DNA of 64,000 nt from contig OZ253541.1 of the NCBI GenBank assembly GCA_965262365.1, positions 2,728,001 to 2,792,000 on the forward strand, read 5' to 3'. Shown piece after piece: positions 24,885 to 34,100 of the stretch (positions within the stretch are counted from its first letter, which is position 1; every line of letters begins with the position of its first letter). A program made the translations under genes and the position numbers. The notes beneath the pieces were generated by a model. It worked only from the letters and a program-made list of their open reading frames with translations, had not been told where the DNA came from and ran no database searches. The stretch is from UBA6522 sp965262365 (GTDB lineage Bacteria; Pseudomonadota; Gammaproteobacteria; Steroidobacterales; Rariloculaceae).

Positions 24885-26934
24885 AGAAGAGCGGCGGGTC
24901 CAGGACCTCTTCGGGTATACGCACGGTCGCCTGTTCGCGCACGTGCTGCGCGTAGCCGGCCAACTCGAACCCCGCCGTCGCCTGAGCCAATGCCGTCAGC
25001 CGCGCCTGCAGTTCTTCCCTGGTCAGTCGGTCAGCATCCCCCGGGCGTACCGCTGTAACCAGCACCACGGCTTCATCGCCGTTCGAAATTGCGATACGCT
25101 CGCGAACCGAGGTGCCATCGCCGCCCGGGCGAGAACTGAAAACGCTTGCGAGAATCTCCACGGGCACCGCGGTATCCGTGCGCCGAACCCATGCGCGATC
25201 CGTCCAGGCGCCGCCCAGGTCCGCAGCCAACGCGGCCAATGCGCTCGGCGGTTCCGGCTCGGATGCCTGCTCCGGCCCGGCCTCGTCGGACGATGCCTGC
25301 TCTACTGCCGCATCGCTCGAATCGGCCTCGCCGCTCCCATCGGCCTCGCCGCTGTCGTCAGCCTCGCCGCTGTCGCCAGTCATCCCGACCTCAGCAGGCT
25401 CCATATCGGCGGCCTGCGCCAGGAAATCGTCCGCCGCGGCGTCCGCAAGCGCTACCGCCGCGGTGCGCGTCAATTCTGCCTCGATCTCGGCCCTGACGGC
25501 TTCCAGTGGCTGCTCCTGTGGCGGATGATGTGCGCTCACCCGCAATACGGCCACGTGATCATCCAGAATCTCTATCAGACGGCTGTTCTCGCCCAATTCC
25601 AGCACTCCCGCGCTGAACGCAGTCTGGATGGCCGGATCGGCGACCGGGAACGGGCTGGATGTTCCGGTGCGCGTCAGTCCCGCAAATGTCTGCAAGGGAA
25701 GTTCCATGTCGGCCGCGACGGACGTCAACTCATCGAACGCATCGAATGCCCGTGCATCGAGTTCCTCGGCGGCATCGAAAAACAGTTCCTCCGCCCGAAC
25801 CTCACGGTATTCGACCGCAAGTTCCTCCCTGACGGAATCGAAAGTGCGAATCTCGCCCGCCCGAATGTCGTCCAGGCGAATAATGTGATAACCGAACTCG
25901 GACTTGACCGGTCCCCGGACCTCGCCGAGTTCCATGTCGAAGACAGCGTCCTGAAACGCGCCCGTTCCCCGGCTCAGCCAACCGAGATCGCCCCCCTGCC
26001 CGCTGGTACCTGGATCTTCTGAAACCTCGGCCGCCAGATCCTCGAAGGCCTCGCCGGCATCGAGACGCGCCAGGACATCCATCGCGCGGGCTTCGACCTC
26101 CGGGTCTTCCTCAATGGAGGCGATCAGAATGTGCCTCGGGCGACGGTCTTCATCAATCTGGAAACGATATTGTTCCTGTTCGTAGAAGTTCTCCAGAACC
26201 TCGTCGTTGACTTCGATATCGTCGGCGAAATCTGCCCGGGTCAACTCCAGGTACTCGATATCCACGCTCTCCTCGGAGAAAAACCGAGCCTTGTTGGCCT
26301 CGTAATGTGCCAGCATCCGCGCTTCATCGATTTCGACCCGATCGAGAAAGGCATCGGCCGAAAACAGCGCATAGGAGATTTCCCTCTCCTGCTCGAACAA
26401 CTCGACATAACGGGCGAATTCGGCCGGCGTGTAGAACGCCGACAAGCCGATACCGCTTTGCAGGTCAATCAAGCCCAACTGTTCTCGCTGTTGCTCTTCG
26501 AACGCCGTCGGCGAAATGCCGGAAAACGTGAGCCGGGACCTGTACACATCCATGGAGAATTCGCCGCCTACCTGAAACTCCGGCATCGATCGTATGCCTT
26601 GAGCCAGACGTGGATCGGAGACACGGTAGCCCGCCGAAGCCACCCGCTGGGACAGCGCTTCGCCCTGAATCAGATTCTCGATGACCGCCAGCCGCAATGC
26701 CCTCTGCAACTCGTCGTCAATCTCCACACGATAGAGTTCCTGGTACTGGCTTTGTTGATTCTGCAGCGCCCGATCGAATTCGATGAGCGATATGTCTTCG
26801 CCGTTGACCTTGGCGGCAAAGGTGGATCCCATGATCGTGGGATCGACACCCCAGAAAATGAATGCCACCGCAATGAGCGCGAGGATACCCCCCGCAATCC
26901 ATCGTCCTACACCTTCACGAATGCTCTGGAGCAT
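24883..26934 (-). CDS. ppiD: Periplasmic folding chaperone / peptidyl-prolyl isomerase PpiD
   Basis: 683 residues. One N-terminal membrane anchor (about 13-31, GGILALIAVAFIFWGVDP) puts the rest in the periplasm, where PpiD assists outer-membrane protein folding. A SurA-N-like helical region follows. The parvulin domain begins near residue 264 (RHILIASIEED) and holds DPGTSGQGGDLGWLSRGTG and FGYHIIRLDDI. The C-terminal region contains an acidic low-complexity stretch built from SGEAD repeats (DNA 25326-25379). The gene closes the tig-clpP-clpX-lon-hupB-ppiD order, with two tRNA genes between it and hupB. Confidence 0.93.
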   Translation of the reverse strand: MLQSIREGVGRWIAGGILALIAVAFIFWGVDPTIMGSTFAAKVNGEDISLIEFDRALQNQQSQYQELYRVEIDDELQRALRLAVIENLIQGEALSQRVASAGYRVSDPRLAQGIRSMPEFQVGGEFSMDVYRSRLTFSGISPTAFEEQQREQLGLIDLQSGIGLSAFYTPAEFARYVELFEQEREISYALFSADAFLDRVEIDEARMLAHYEANKARFFSEESVDIEYLELTRADFADDIEVNDEVLENFYEQEQYRFQIDEDRRPRHILIASIEEDPEVEARAMDVLARLDAGEAFEDLAAEVSEDPGTSGQGGDLGWLSRGTGAFQDAVFDMELGEVRGPVKSEFGYHIIRLDDIRAGEIRTFDSVREELAVEYREVRAEELFFDAAEELDARAFDAFDELTSVAADMELPLQTFAGLTRTGTSSPFPVADPAIQTAFSAGVLELGENSRLIEILDDHVAVLRVSAHHPPQEQPLEAVRAEIEAELTRTAAVALADAAADDFLAQAADMEPAEVGMTGDSGEADDSGEADGSGEADSSDAAVEQASSDEAGPEQASEPEPPSALAALAADLGGAWTDRAWVRRTDTAVPVEILASVFSSRPGGDGTSVRERIAISNGDEAVVLVTAVRPGDADRLTREELQARLTALAQATAGFELAGYAQHVREQATVRIPEEVLDPPLF
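25326..25379 (-). repeat. Three 18-bp tandem repeats inside ppiD
   Basis: Units at 25326-25343, 25344-25361 and 25362-25379 share CCTCGCCGCT and differ by a few bases. They encode SGEADD-SGEADG-SGEADS-like hexapeptides in an acidic linker. Copy number can change without breaking frame, since the unit is a multiple of three. Confidence 0.85.
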
Positions 26935-27009
26935 GCTGTTCTCGCGTTGAACCGAATTGAAAGTAACAAGGACAGACTTCCGACAGTCGAAAATCTGTCC
27001 TTGATCAAG

Positions 27010-27086
27010 TGGCGGAGTGGACGGGATTCGAACCCGCGACCCCCGGCGTGACAGGCCGGTATTCTAACCAGCTGAACTACCACTCC
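27010..27086 (-). tRNA. tRNA-Asp (GTC)
   Basis: 77 bases with encoded CCA. Acceptor GGAGTGG pairs with CCACTCC; anticodon stem CCGGC/GCCGG encloses CTGTCAC, anticodon GTC. It follows tRNA-Val by 3 bases in the direction of transcription. Confidence 0.98.
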
Positions 27087-27089
27087 GGC

Positions 27090-27165
27090 TGGTGGGTGCT
27101 GAGGGGATCGAACCCCCGACCTTCGCCTTGTAAGGGCGACGCTCTCCCTGCTGAGCTAAGCACCC
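27090..27165 (-). tRNA. tRNA-Val (TAC)
   Basis: 76 bases with encoded CCA. Acceptor GGGTGCT pairs with AGCACCC; anticodon stem TCGCC/GGCGA encloses CTTACAA, anticodon TAC. Lies 30 bases after the hupB stop and is likely processed from the hupB transcript or one nearby. Confidence 0.98.
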
Positions 27166-27195
27166 CCGGGAGATAGCCCCCGGGTATTTGGCCGG

Positions 27196-27468
27196 TCAGT
27201 TTACGGCATCCTTCAGAGCCTTGCCAGCCTTGAAACCAGGCACATTCCTGGCAGCAATTTGAATGGTTTCCCCTGTTCGTGGGCTACGGCCGGTGCGCGC
27301 GGCCCGCCGTTTCACGCTGAATGTTCCAAAACCCACAATCGACACTTGATCGCCACCCTGTAACGTAGAAGCGATGCTGGACACAACGGCGTCCACGGCG
27401 CGGCCTGCGTCAGCTTTTGAAAAATTGGCAGCCCCGGCCACCGCCTCGATGAGTCCCGCTTTGTTCAT
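27196..27468 (-). CDS. hupB: DNA-binding protein HU-beta
   Basis: 90 residues, the normal HU length. MNKAGLIEAVAGAANFSKADA begins the helical dimerisation part; GFGTFSVKRRAARTGRSPRTGE and NVPGFKAGKALKDAV give the beta-arm and the C-terminal helix. It bends and compacts DNA as a dimer. The ATG at 27468 follows AAAAGGGATC. A strong sigma-70 promoter lies upstream, leaving a leader of about 120 bases. Confidence 0.97.
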   Translation of the reverse strand: MNKAGLIEAVAGAANFSKADAGRAVDAVVSSIASTLQGGDQVSIVGFGTFSVKRRAARTGRSPRTGETIQIAARNVPGFKAGKALKDAVN

Positions 27469-27808
27469 TCCGATCCCTTTTAGAATTTTGAATCCATTTA
27501 AAAGACGCGAGTTTCGCGCCCACACCTATCTCGCGTCCTTCGGGTCTACGCCTTGCTACGCAAGCAGTCGGCACACACTCCCGTGCCCGCAAGACTATAT
27601 ACCAACTGCCAAATCCGCCTGTCAATCCGTCGCCCGCAATCAGGCCGATGTACGGTTGATTTACACGTATTCAGACCCGAGCGACAGCCCGCAAGACCCT
27701 TGAGCCGCGAGATCCTAGTTTATAACAAATTCAGGCACGCTTGAGCCATTGTGCCCCTCTTCTGGCGGATTTTTTGCTTCCAGTCAGGGATGGCCGCTTC
27801 ACGACCGG
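27469..27808. other. lon-hupB intergenic region
   Basis: 340 bases between the lon stop and the hupB ATG. It holds the hupB promoter (27596-27625) and a leader of about 120 bases. No convincing terminator for lon is seen; a stretch near 27770-27777 has T residues on the plus strand only. No additional gene was found. Confidence 0.6.
27596..27625 (-). promoter_or_regulatory. Sigma-70 promoter for hupB
   Basis: Read on the minus strand: a perfect -35 TTGACA (27625-27620), an 18-base spacer and -10 TATATA (27601-27596). Transcription would start near 27589, about 120 bases before the hupB ATG. The match is the best housekeeping promoter seen in the window. Confidence 0.75.
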
Positions 27809-30235
27809 CTAGTGGGGCAGGATGGCCTCACTCTTCTTGGTCTCTTCGGGCTGAGTCTCACGCTTCTCGGCGGAAGGGGAGTCGTCGCGATTTGGCGTGG
27901 GCGAATATTGCAATGAAAGCTCAATCACCTCATCGATCCACTTCACGGGAACAATCTTCAGCTTGTCCTTGACGTTCTTGGGAATCTCGACCAGGTCCTT
28001 GACGTTTCCCTGGGGAATGAGAACGGTATCCACACCGCCGCGATGCGCCGCAAGCAATTTTTCCTTCAACCCGCCTATCGTCAATACCTCCCCCCGCAAG
28101 GTGATCTCGCCAGTCATCGCCACGTTGGAACGCGCGGGAATCCTGGTCAGTGCCGACACCAGTGCGGCGCACATGCCGATACCGGCGGAGGGACCATCCT
28201 TCGGCGTCGCACCCTCCGGCACGTGGACGTGCACGTCGCTTTTCTGGTGAAACTCGCTGTCGATACCCAATACATCGGCACGGCTGCGAACCACGGTCAT
28301 CGCCGCCTGGATCGACTCCTGCATGACGCCGCCCAATTGTCCGGTGTGGATGAGCTTGCCCTTGCCCGGCACGATTGCTGTCTCGATGGCGAGCAATTCG
28401 CCGCCCACCTGGGTCCATGCGAGCCCGGTAACCTGGCCGATCTGATCGTTGTTTTCGGCACGGCCATAGGTGTGCCGCTGCACGCCCAGATACTTTGCCA
28501 GGTTGCGGTGGTTGACCCGGATGATACTGCTGCGCGGGCGCAGCAGAAGCTTCTTTACGACCTTGCGGCAGATCTTGGCCAGTTCACGCTCAAGGTTCCG
28601 TACTCCGGCCTCCCGTGTGTAATAGCGAATCGCATCGAGAATGGCCGAGTCGGAAATTCTCAGCTCGTTGTCTTCGATGCCGTTGTTCGTCGTTTGCTTG
28701 GGCATCAGGTACCGCTTGGCGATATTCAGTTTCTCGTCCTCGGTATACCCGGGCAGGCGAATGACCTCCATGCGATCAAGCAGCGGCGGCGGAATGTTCA
28801 GGCTGTTGGCGGTACAGACGAACATGACCTCGGACAGATCGAAGTCCACTTCAAGATAATGGTCATTGAAAGTCGAATTCTGTTCCGGGTCGAGGACCTC
28901 CAGCAGAGCCGACGACGGGTCGCCGCGAAAGTCCATGGACATCTTGTCGACTTCGTCGAGCAGGAACAGTGGATTCCTGACCTTCACCTTGCCCATGTTC
29001 TGCACGATCTTGCCGGGCATGGAGCCGATATACGTTCGCCGGTGACCACGAATCTCCGCCTCGTCCCGAACGCCTCCCAGGGACATGCGGACAAACTTGC
29101 GGTTGGTCGCACGAGCGATACTCTGCCCCACGGACGTCTTGCCGACCCCGGGGGGACCCACCAGGCAAAGTATGGGCCCCTTCAACTTGCGCACACGCTG
29201 CTGCACGGCGAGGTATTCCAGAATGCGCTCCTTGACCTTGTCGAGCCCGTAGTGATCTTCTTCGAGCACCTGCTCAGCCTTTTCCAGGTCTTGCGTCACC
29301 CTGGTGCGCTTCTTCCAGGGGACCTTGACGAGCCAATCGATGTAGTTGCGGACCACGGTGGCTTCCGCGGACATGGGCGACATCAGCTTCAGCTTGTTCA
29401 GTTCTGAACTGGCCTTTTCCTTGCCTTCCTTGCTCATGCCGGCATCGGTAATCTTCTTTTCCAGTTCGCCGAGTTCGTTGGGCGCATCCTCGATTTCGCC
29501 CAACTCCTTCTGAATGGCCTTCATCTGCTCATTCAGGTAGTACTCGCGCTGGCTCTTCTCCATCTGCTGCTTTACGCGTCCTCGAATGCGCTTTTCGATG
29601 CGCAGCAGATCGATCTCGCCTTCGATCAGCGTATGCACATGCTCCAGCCGGGCCTTGACATCGTGAATCTCGAGAATCTTCTGCTTGTCCGCCAGTTTGA
29701 GCGCCATGTGCGCAGCGACGGTATCGGCCAGTCGACCGGGTTGGTCGATACCCGCCAGCGAGGTCAGAATCTCCGGTGGAATCTTCTTGTTGAGCTTGAC
29801 GTACTGCTCGAATCGCGAAATGACGGAGCGCGACAGCACATCCATTTCCTTTTCGTCGTTCTGGCTGTCTTCTGCAAGCACTTCAAACGCTGCGGAGAAA
29901 CAGTCGCCGATCTCAAGCTGCAGGAGACGCGCTCGCCTCCCCCCTTCAACCAATACCTTGACGGTGCCGTCGGGCAGCTTCAGCAGTTGCAGGATTGTCG
30001 CGATGGTACCGACCTCGTAGAGATCGTCCTTGCCGGGATCATCCACGTCCGCCTGCGTCTGGGCGACAAGAAATATTTCCTTGTCCGCGGCCATGGCCAG
30101 ATCCATCGCAACAACGGATTTGTCGCGCCCCACGAACAGCGGGATGACCATCTGCGGGTATACAACCACGTCGCGCAGCGGCAGAACCGGCAACCGCTCG
30201 GCGGGTGAATGTGTCATACCGGTGGTGTCGTCCAA
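27809..30235 (-). CDS. lon: ATP-dependent Lon protease
   Basis: 808 residues. Cytoplasmic AAA+ serine protease for misfolded and regulatory proteins. The N-domain begins LPVLPLRDVVVYPQMVIPL; Walker A is GPPGVGKTS, Walker B LFLLDEVDKM; the catalytic Ser lies in KDGPSAGIGMC and the Lys in VLIPQGNVKD, forming the Ser-Lys dyad. I take the TTG at 30235 as start because AGGAG lies 6 bases upstream; the ATG at 30217 has no binding site. The C-terminus carries a charged tail beyond the protease domain. A heat-shock-type promoter precedes it. Confidence 0.97.
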   Translation of the reverse strand: MDDTTGMTHSPAERLPVLPLRDVVVYPQMVIPLFVGRDKSVVAMDLAMAADKEIFLVAQTQADVDDPGKDDLYEVGTIATILQLLKLPDGTVKVLVEGGRRARLLQLEIGDCFSAAFEVLAEDSQNDEKEMDVLSRSVISRFEQYVKLNKKIPPEILTSLAGIDQPGRLADTVAAHMALKLADKQKILEIHDVKARLEHVHTLIEGEIDLLRIEKRIRGRVKQQMEKSQREYYLNEQMKAIQKELGEIEDAPNELGELEKKITDAGMSKEGKEKASSELNKLKLMSPMSAEATVVRNYIDWLVKVPWKKRTRVTQDLEKAEQVLEEDHYGLDKVKERILEYLAVQQRVRKLKGPILCLVGPPGVGKTSVGQSIARATNRKFVRMSLGGVRDEAEIRGHRRTYIGSMPGKIVQNMGKVKVRNPLFLLDEVDKMSMDFRGDPSSALLEVLDPEQNSTFNDHYLEVDFDLSEVMFVCTANSLNIPPPLLDRMEVIRLPGYTEDEKLNIAKRYLMPKQTTNNGIEDNELRISDSAILDAIRYYTREAGVRNLERELAKICRKVVKKLLLRPRSSIIRVNHRNLAKYLGVQRHTYGRAENNDQIGQVTGLAWTQVGGELLAIETAIVPGKGKLIHTGQLGGVMQESIQAAMTVVRSRADVLGIDSEFHQKSDVHVHVPEGATPKDGPSAGIGMCAALVSALTRIPARSNVAMTGEITLRGEVLTIGGLKEKLLAAHRGGVDTVLIPQGNVKDLVEIPKNVKDKLKIVPVKWIDEVIELSLQYSPTPNRDDSPSAEKRETQPEETKKSEAILPH

Positions 30236-30276
30236 GTCAAGCTCCTAGAATCAGGGGGTTCCCGCCATGCGTACCT

Positions 30277-30306
30277 ATATTGGGGGCCAGTTCACCAATA
30301 CTCAAG
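30277..30306 (-). promoter_or_regulatory. Sigma-32-like heat-shock promoter for lon
   Basis: On the minus strand CTTGAG (30306-30301), a 14-base spacer, then CCCCCAATAT (30286-30277). This is close to the RpoH consensus CTTGAAA / CCCCATNT. It lies 40-70 bases before the lon start and fits heat-shock control known for lon in other gammaproteobacteria. Identification is by motif only. Confidence 0.7.
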
Positions 30307-30322
30307 TCCAGCCCTCCCACTC

Positions 30323-30359
30323 GGCGAACGGGCGTTCGCCGCCGGGGCGCGCTCGCCCC
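30323..30359 (-). terminator. Paired GC hairpins after clpX
   Basis: Two adjacent perfect hairpins lie between the clpX stop and the lon promoter: GGGGCG/CGCCCC (30344-30359, 4-base loop) and GGCGAACG/CGTTCGCC (30323-30340, 2-base loop). They could end or weaken the clpX transcript before the separate lon promoter. No T-run follows, so intrinsic termination is uncertain. Confidence 0.4.
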
Positions 30360-30381
30360 GCTACCCGGTTCGATACCGAGG

Positions 30382-31665
30382 CTAGTCGCCGACCGCGGCA
30401 GACTCTTTTGACTGGTAAATCACGTACGGCTTGTTCTCGCCGGTGACCGCGGCTTCGTCCACGACCACCTTGACGGCGCTCTTCATTGACGGCAGGTCGT
30501 ACATGGTATCGAGCAGCACGTTCTCCAGAATCGTCCGCAGCCCCCGGGCGCCGGTCTTGCGAAGCATGGCACGCTGGGCGACCGCCCGCAGCGCGTCATC
30601 CCGGAATTCAAGCTGGACTTCTTCCATTTCGAACAGTTTCTGATACTGCTTGGAGAGCGCGTTCTTCGGCTCGACGAGAATTTCCACCAGCGCGTCTTCG
30701 TCGAGTTCTTCCAGCGTCGCGACCACTGGCAGCCTGCCGACAAACTCCGGAATCAGCCCGTACCTGACGAGATCCTCCGGTTCCACATCCTGCAGCAGTT
30801 CTCCAAGATCGTCGTTGCCGTCTGTGCTCTTGACGTCGGCGGCGAATCCGATTCCGCCGCTCTGGGAGCGATTCCTGATGATTTTTTCCAGCCCCGAGAA
30901 CGCACCGCCGCAGATGAAAAGGATGTTGGAGGTTTCGACCTGCAGAAACTCCTGCTGCGGATGCTTGCGGCCACCCTGGGGCGGCACTGACGCGTTCGTG
31001 CCTTCGATCAGTTTGAGCAGCGCCTGCTGCACACCCTCGCCGGATACATCCCGAGTGATGGAGGGGTTATCCGATTTTCGCGAGATCTTGTCGATCTCGT
31101 CGATGTAGACAATGCCGGTCTGCGCGCTTTCAACATCGTAGTCGCACTTCTGCAGCAGCTTCTGGATGATGTTCTCGACATCTTCACCCACGTAACCGGC
31201 CTCGGTGAGGCTGGTGGCGTCGGCGATGGTGAACGGCACGTTGAGAATACGCGCGAGGGTCTCCGCGAGCAGCGTCTTGCCACAGCCGGTGGGGCCGATG
31301 AGAAGGATATTGCTCTTGGCCAACTCGACGGCATCCCGGTTCCTGTTCTCGGAAACGCGAGGATCGAGACGCTTGTAATGATTGTAGACCGCTACGGAGA
31401 GGACTTTCTTGGCGTACTGCTGCCCTATCACGTATTCATCGAGAACGGCCTTGATCTGCTCGGGAATTGGCAGTTTCGTCCGCCCACGGTCAGTACGCTC
31501 ATCCAGTTCCTCGCGAATGATGTCGTTACACAGTTCGACGCATTCGTCGCAGATGAACACGGAAGGACCCGCAATGAGCTTGCGTACCTCATGCTGGCTC
31601 TTGCCACAGAACGAACAGTAAAGCAGCTTGCCGCCGTCGCCCTTTCCGCGAGAACCTTCACTCAT
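30382..31665 (-). CDS. clpX: ClpXP protease ATPase subunit ClpX
   Basis: 427 residues. Unfolds substrates and feeds them to ClpP. The N-terminal zinc domain has C17, C20, C39 and C42 (YCSFCGKSQ ... FICDECVELC). Walker A is GPTGCGKTLLAE, Walker B IVYIDEIDKI, and the ClpP-docking IGF loop is in SGGIGFAADV. ATG at 31665 follows AAGG. A sigma-70-type promoter lies just upstream, so clpX can be transcribed independently of clpP. Confidence 0.98.
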   Translation of the reverse strand: MSEGSRGKGDGGKLLYCSFCGKSQHEVRKLIAGPSVFICDECVELCNDIIREELDERTDRGRTKLPIPEQIKAVLDEYVIGQQYAKKVLSVAVYNHYKRLDPRVSENRNRDAVELAKSNILLIGPTGCGKTLLAETLARILNVPFTIADATSLTEAGYVGEDVENIIQKLLQKCDYDVESAQTGIVYIDEIDKISRKSDNPSITRDVSGEGVQQALLKLIEGTNASVPPQGGRKHPQQEFLQVETSNILFICGGAFSGLEKIIRNRSQSGGIGFAADVKSTDGNDDLGELLQDVEPEDLVRYGLIPEFVGRLPVVATLEELDEDALVEILVEPKNALSKQYQKLFEMEEVQLEFRDDALRAVAQRAMLRKTGARGLRTILENVLLDTMYDLPSMKSAVKVVVDEAAVTGENKPYVIYQSKESAAVGD

Positions 31666-31703
31666 CTGGTTTACCTTGCCCGCTCACAAACAATGGTCTT
31701 AGC

Positions 31704-31733
31704 GTTATAGCATCCCCGGGAAGCGTCTGCCAA
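31704..31733 (-). promoter_or_regulatory. Sigma-70-type promoter for clpX
   Basis: Minus strand TTGGCA (31733-31728), 18-base spacer ending in TGC, then TATAAC (31709-31704). It lies about 40-70 bases before the clpX ATG in the clpP-clpX gap. Confidence 0.6.
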
Positions 31734-31784
31734 GCATACTCCCCGGCCTTGTGTCACCTTTACCCGTCGACAATCGCACACAGC

Positions 31785-32399
31785 CTACTTGGAATCTTCA
31801 GGCTTGCGCGTTTCCAGAACCTTGTCGATCAGACCATATTCCACAGCCGCGTTCCCATCCATGAAATGATCCCTGTCGCTGTCACTGGCGATCCTTTCAA
31901 TTGTCTGCCCCGTATGTTTGGCCAGTATTGCGTTCAGCTTCTCACGCAGGTTCAGGACTTCCCTGGCGTGTATGTCGATATCCGACGCCTGGCCCTGGAA
32001 ACCGCCGCTGGGCTGATGAATCATGATTCGGGAATGGGGCAGGCAATAGCGCTTGCCAGCCTCCCCGCCGGCCAGCAGCAGTGCGCCCATGCTGGCGGCC
32101 TGCCCAACGCACATGGTGCTGACGTCGGGCTTGATGAACTGCATCGTGTCATAGATCGACAAGCCCGCGGTGATGATCCCTCCCGGTGAATTGATATAGA
32201 GATGAACATCCTTGTCGGGGTTCTCCGATTCCAGAAAGAGCATCTGCGCGACGACGAGGTTCGCCACGTTGTCGTCGATACCCCCGACGATAAAGATGAC
32301 CCGATCCTTCAGCAGCCTCGAGTAGATATCGTAGGCACGCTCTCCCCGGGCGGTCTGCTCCACCACCATCGGAACCAGATTGAGTCCCCTAGTGCTCAC
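31785..32399 (-). CDS. clpP: ClpP serine protease subunit
   Basis: 204 residues from a GTG at 32399 with GGGAGA 5 bases upstream; a TTG at 32426 in the same frame is less likely. Forms the tetradecameric peptidase chamber used by ClpX. The catalytic triad is S103 (GQAASMGALLL), H128 (RIMIHQPSGG) and D177 (DSDRDHFM). YINSPGG is the strand lining the active site. The gene lies 56 bases after tig and upstream of clpX, the usual order. Confidence 0.97.
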   Translation of the reverse strand: MSTRGLNLVPMVVEQTARGERAYDIYSRLLKDRVIFIVGGIDDNVANLVVAQMLFLESENPDKDVHLYINSPGGIITAGLSIYDTMQFIKPDVSTMCVGQAASMGALLLAGGEAGKRYCLPHSRIMIHQPSGGFQGQASDIDIHAREVLNLREKLNAILAKHTGQTIERIASDSDRDHFMDGNAAVEYGLIDKVLETRKPEDSK

Positions 32400-32455
32400 C
32401 GGAGTCTCCCGGGCCAAAACAAACAATTATCACGAACATACCTCGCTTGCATCCA

Positions 32456-33766
32456 TTACTCCATGAACTCCTTGAAACCAACGCTTTTCCCGCGCGTCTT
32501 GCCATGTTCGATTATGTAGTCGGCGACCTGGTCTTCCAGCACGCCCGACTCCACCTGCGACATGAGTTCGGGACTGCCCCGGTAGGCCTGAGCGACACGC
32601 TGTGCGTCCTCATATGGGGCAGACAACTCCACGATGCGTTCATTTACGCGGCTGCGGTCGAGTTCGATCCCATGCTCCCCGATCATCTCGAGCACCAGCA
32701 ACCCAAGCGCCACCCTGCGCCGGGCGGAGACTTCGAAACCGGACACGGGCGGCGCCTTCTCGGGGTCGTCCACGCCCATCCGGCGCATGGCGTCAGACTG
32801 CATGCCTGCGGCCTCCTCCTGCACGAGTACCGAGGGTACTTCAATCTTGTTGAGCCGCAGAAGGGCCTCGAATGCCGCAGCCCGTGAAGCCCCTCTCAGT
32901 CGCTCGTTGAGTTCCCGTTCCATGTTGCCGCGCAATTCGGCCTTGAGCGCCTCGACGCCGCCCTCCTCGATGCCCATGGCTTCCAGGAATTCGTCATCGA
33001 CCTCCGGGATCTGCTTTTCCTCGACCCGATGCACGCTGATCTCGAATGCGGCCCGCTTGCCGGCCAGCTCGGCGACAGGATACGTCTTTGGAAACTTCAC
33101 CCTGGCCGTCTTGCGCTGACCCGCCTCCACTTTCTTCAGCGCCTTGTCGAAATCCTCTACCACCTGACCCGCACCGACGACCACGGCGACTTCACTGCCC
33201 TGGCCGCCTTCGAAGGGCTCGTCGCCGATCGTGCCGTTGAAATCAACGACAACGCGATCGCCGGCAGCCGACTTGCGATCGACCGCCAGCCAGTCGGCGC
33301 GTTGTTCCCTGACCGTTTTCAGCATTTCATCCACATCGGAGTCGAGGACTTCCACCCTGGGTACCTCCACCGCCAGCGATTTGGTCGGCTTGAGCTGGAT
33401 TTCCGGAAAGACCTCGAAAGTGGCCCGGTAACTGAGATGTTCGTCGCTGGGCGCGGAGATCGGCTCGATGCGGGGTCCGCCCGCAGGATTGAGTTGCTCC
33501 TGGCGAACGGCGCGAGCGTAGCTGGAGCGAATCACGTCCGATACGACTTCGTTTCGAATCTGACCGCCATAGCGCTGACGCACGATCCTGGGCGGTATCT
33601 TGCCCGGGCGAAATCCCTTCAGCCGCGCAGTCCGCCCGACCTTTTTCAGCCGCGTGTCGACTTCCCGCTCGATTTCGTCCGTGGGCACGCGAACGGTCAT
33701 CTGCCGTTCCAGGCCTTTGCGTCCCTTTACCGAGACATCCAGCGTGTCTGTCTGTGTTGTCGCCAC
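32456..33766 (-). CDS. tig: Trigger factor
   Basis: About 436 residues. Ribosome-bound chaperone and prolyl isomerase. The ribosome-binding signature is GFRPGKIPPRIVRQRYG; the FKBP domain holds DRVVVDFNGTIGDEPFEGG and GFDKAL-like EDFDKALKKVEAGQ; the C-terminal helical arms end with GKSVGFKEFME. No ATG is available upstream of the domain: I take the GTG at 33766 (VATTQTDTLDVS), with GTG 33796 as an alternative. The frame continues into tRNA-Leu, so any start beyond 33820 is excluded. Confidence 0.93.
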   Translation of the reverse strand: MATTQTDTLDVSVKGRKGLERQMTVRVPTDEIEREVDTRLKKVGRTARLKGFRPGKIPPRIVRQRYGGQIRNEVVSDVIRSSYARAVRQEQLNPAGGPRIEPISAPSDEHLSYRATFEVFPEIQLKPTKSLAVEVPRVEVLDSDVDEMLKTVREQRADWLAVDRKSAAGDRVVVDFNGTIGDEPFEGGQGSEVAVVVGAGQVVEDFDKALKKVEAGQRKTARVKFPKTYPVAELAGKRAAFEISVHRVEEKQIPEVDDEFLEAMGIEEGGVEALKAELRGNMERELNERLRGASRAAAFEALLRLNKIEVPSVLVQEEAAGMQSDAMRRMGVDDPEKAPPVSGFEVSARRRVALGLLVLEMIGEHGIELDRSRVNERIVELSAPYEDAQRVAQAYRGSPELMSQVESGVLEDQVADYIIEHGKTRGKSVGFKEFME

Positions 33767-33820
33767 TTGGTTCGAGCCTGGTCGTATCGCGATCACTGAT
33801 GATTGTTTCCGGGCGGCGTC

Positions 33821-33905
<85 letters not shown>

Positions 33906-33957
33906 CGCAAACCGGCGACATTATAGCCGACACGACTCAAGCGACAGCGCCGATTCC

Positions 33958-34080
33958 TCACGCGAACAATTCTCCTGCAGCCCTGTAGGCCTGGTCGATG
34001 GCCGTGTCGAAGGTGAATCGCGCGCCGGCATCGGTGTTGGCGATGGCGATGCGATGAAACGGCTGCCTGCCCGCGTGCCG
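33958..34080 (-). pseudogene. Remnant: C-terminus of an FAD-dependent amine-oxidase-like protein
   Basis: A 40-codon stretch ending in TGA at 33958 reads RQPFHRIAIANTDAG followed by ARFTFDTAIDQAYRAAGEL. This resembles the C-terminal FAD-domain end of flavin amine-oxidase-like enzymes (R-I-A-I-A-N-x-D-A-G then a helix with AIDQA-RA). Only the tail exists: the frame is closed by a stop at 34114 and mtfA starts on the other strand at 34101. It is interpreted as the leftover of a deletion. The family call rests on memory of such C-termini and needs a search. Confidence 0.4.
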
Positions 34081-34100
34081 CAATTGGCTATCATCTGCGC

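Noticed and set aside
30323..30359. Small RNA gene between clpX and lon
   Set aside because: Two hairpins are present but there is no separate promoter or T-run; a terminator or spacer role is simpler.
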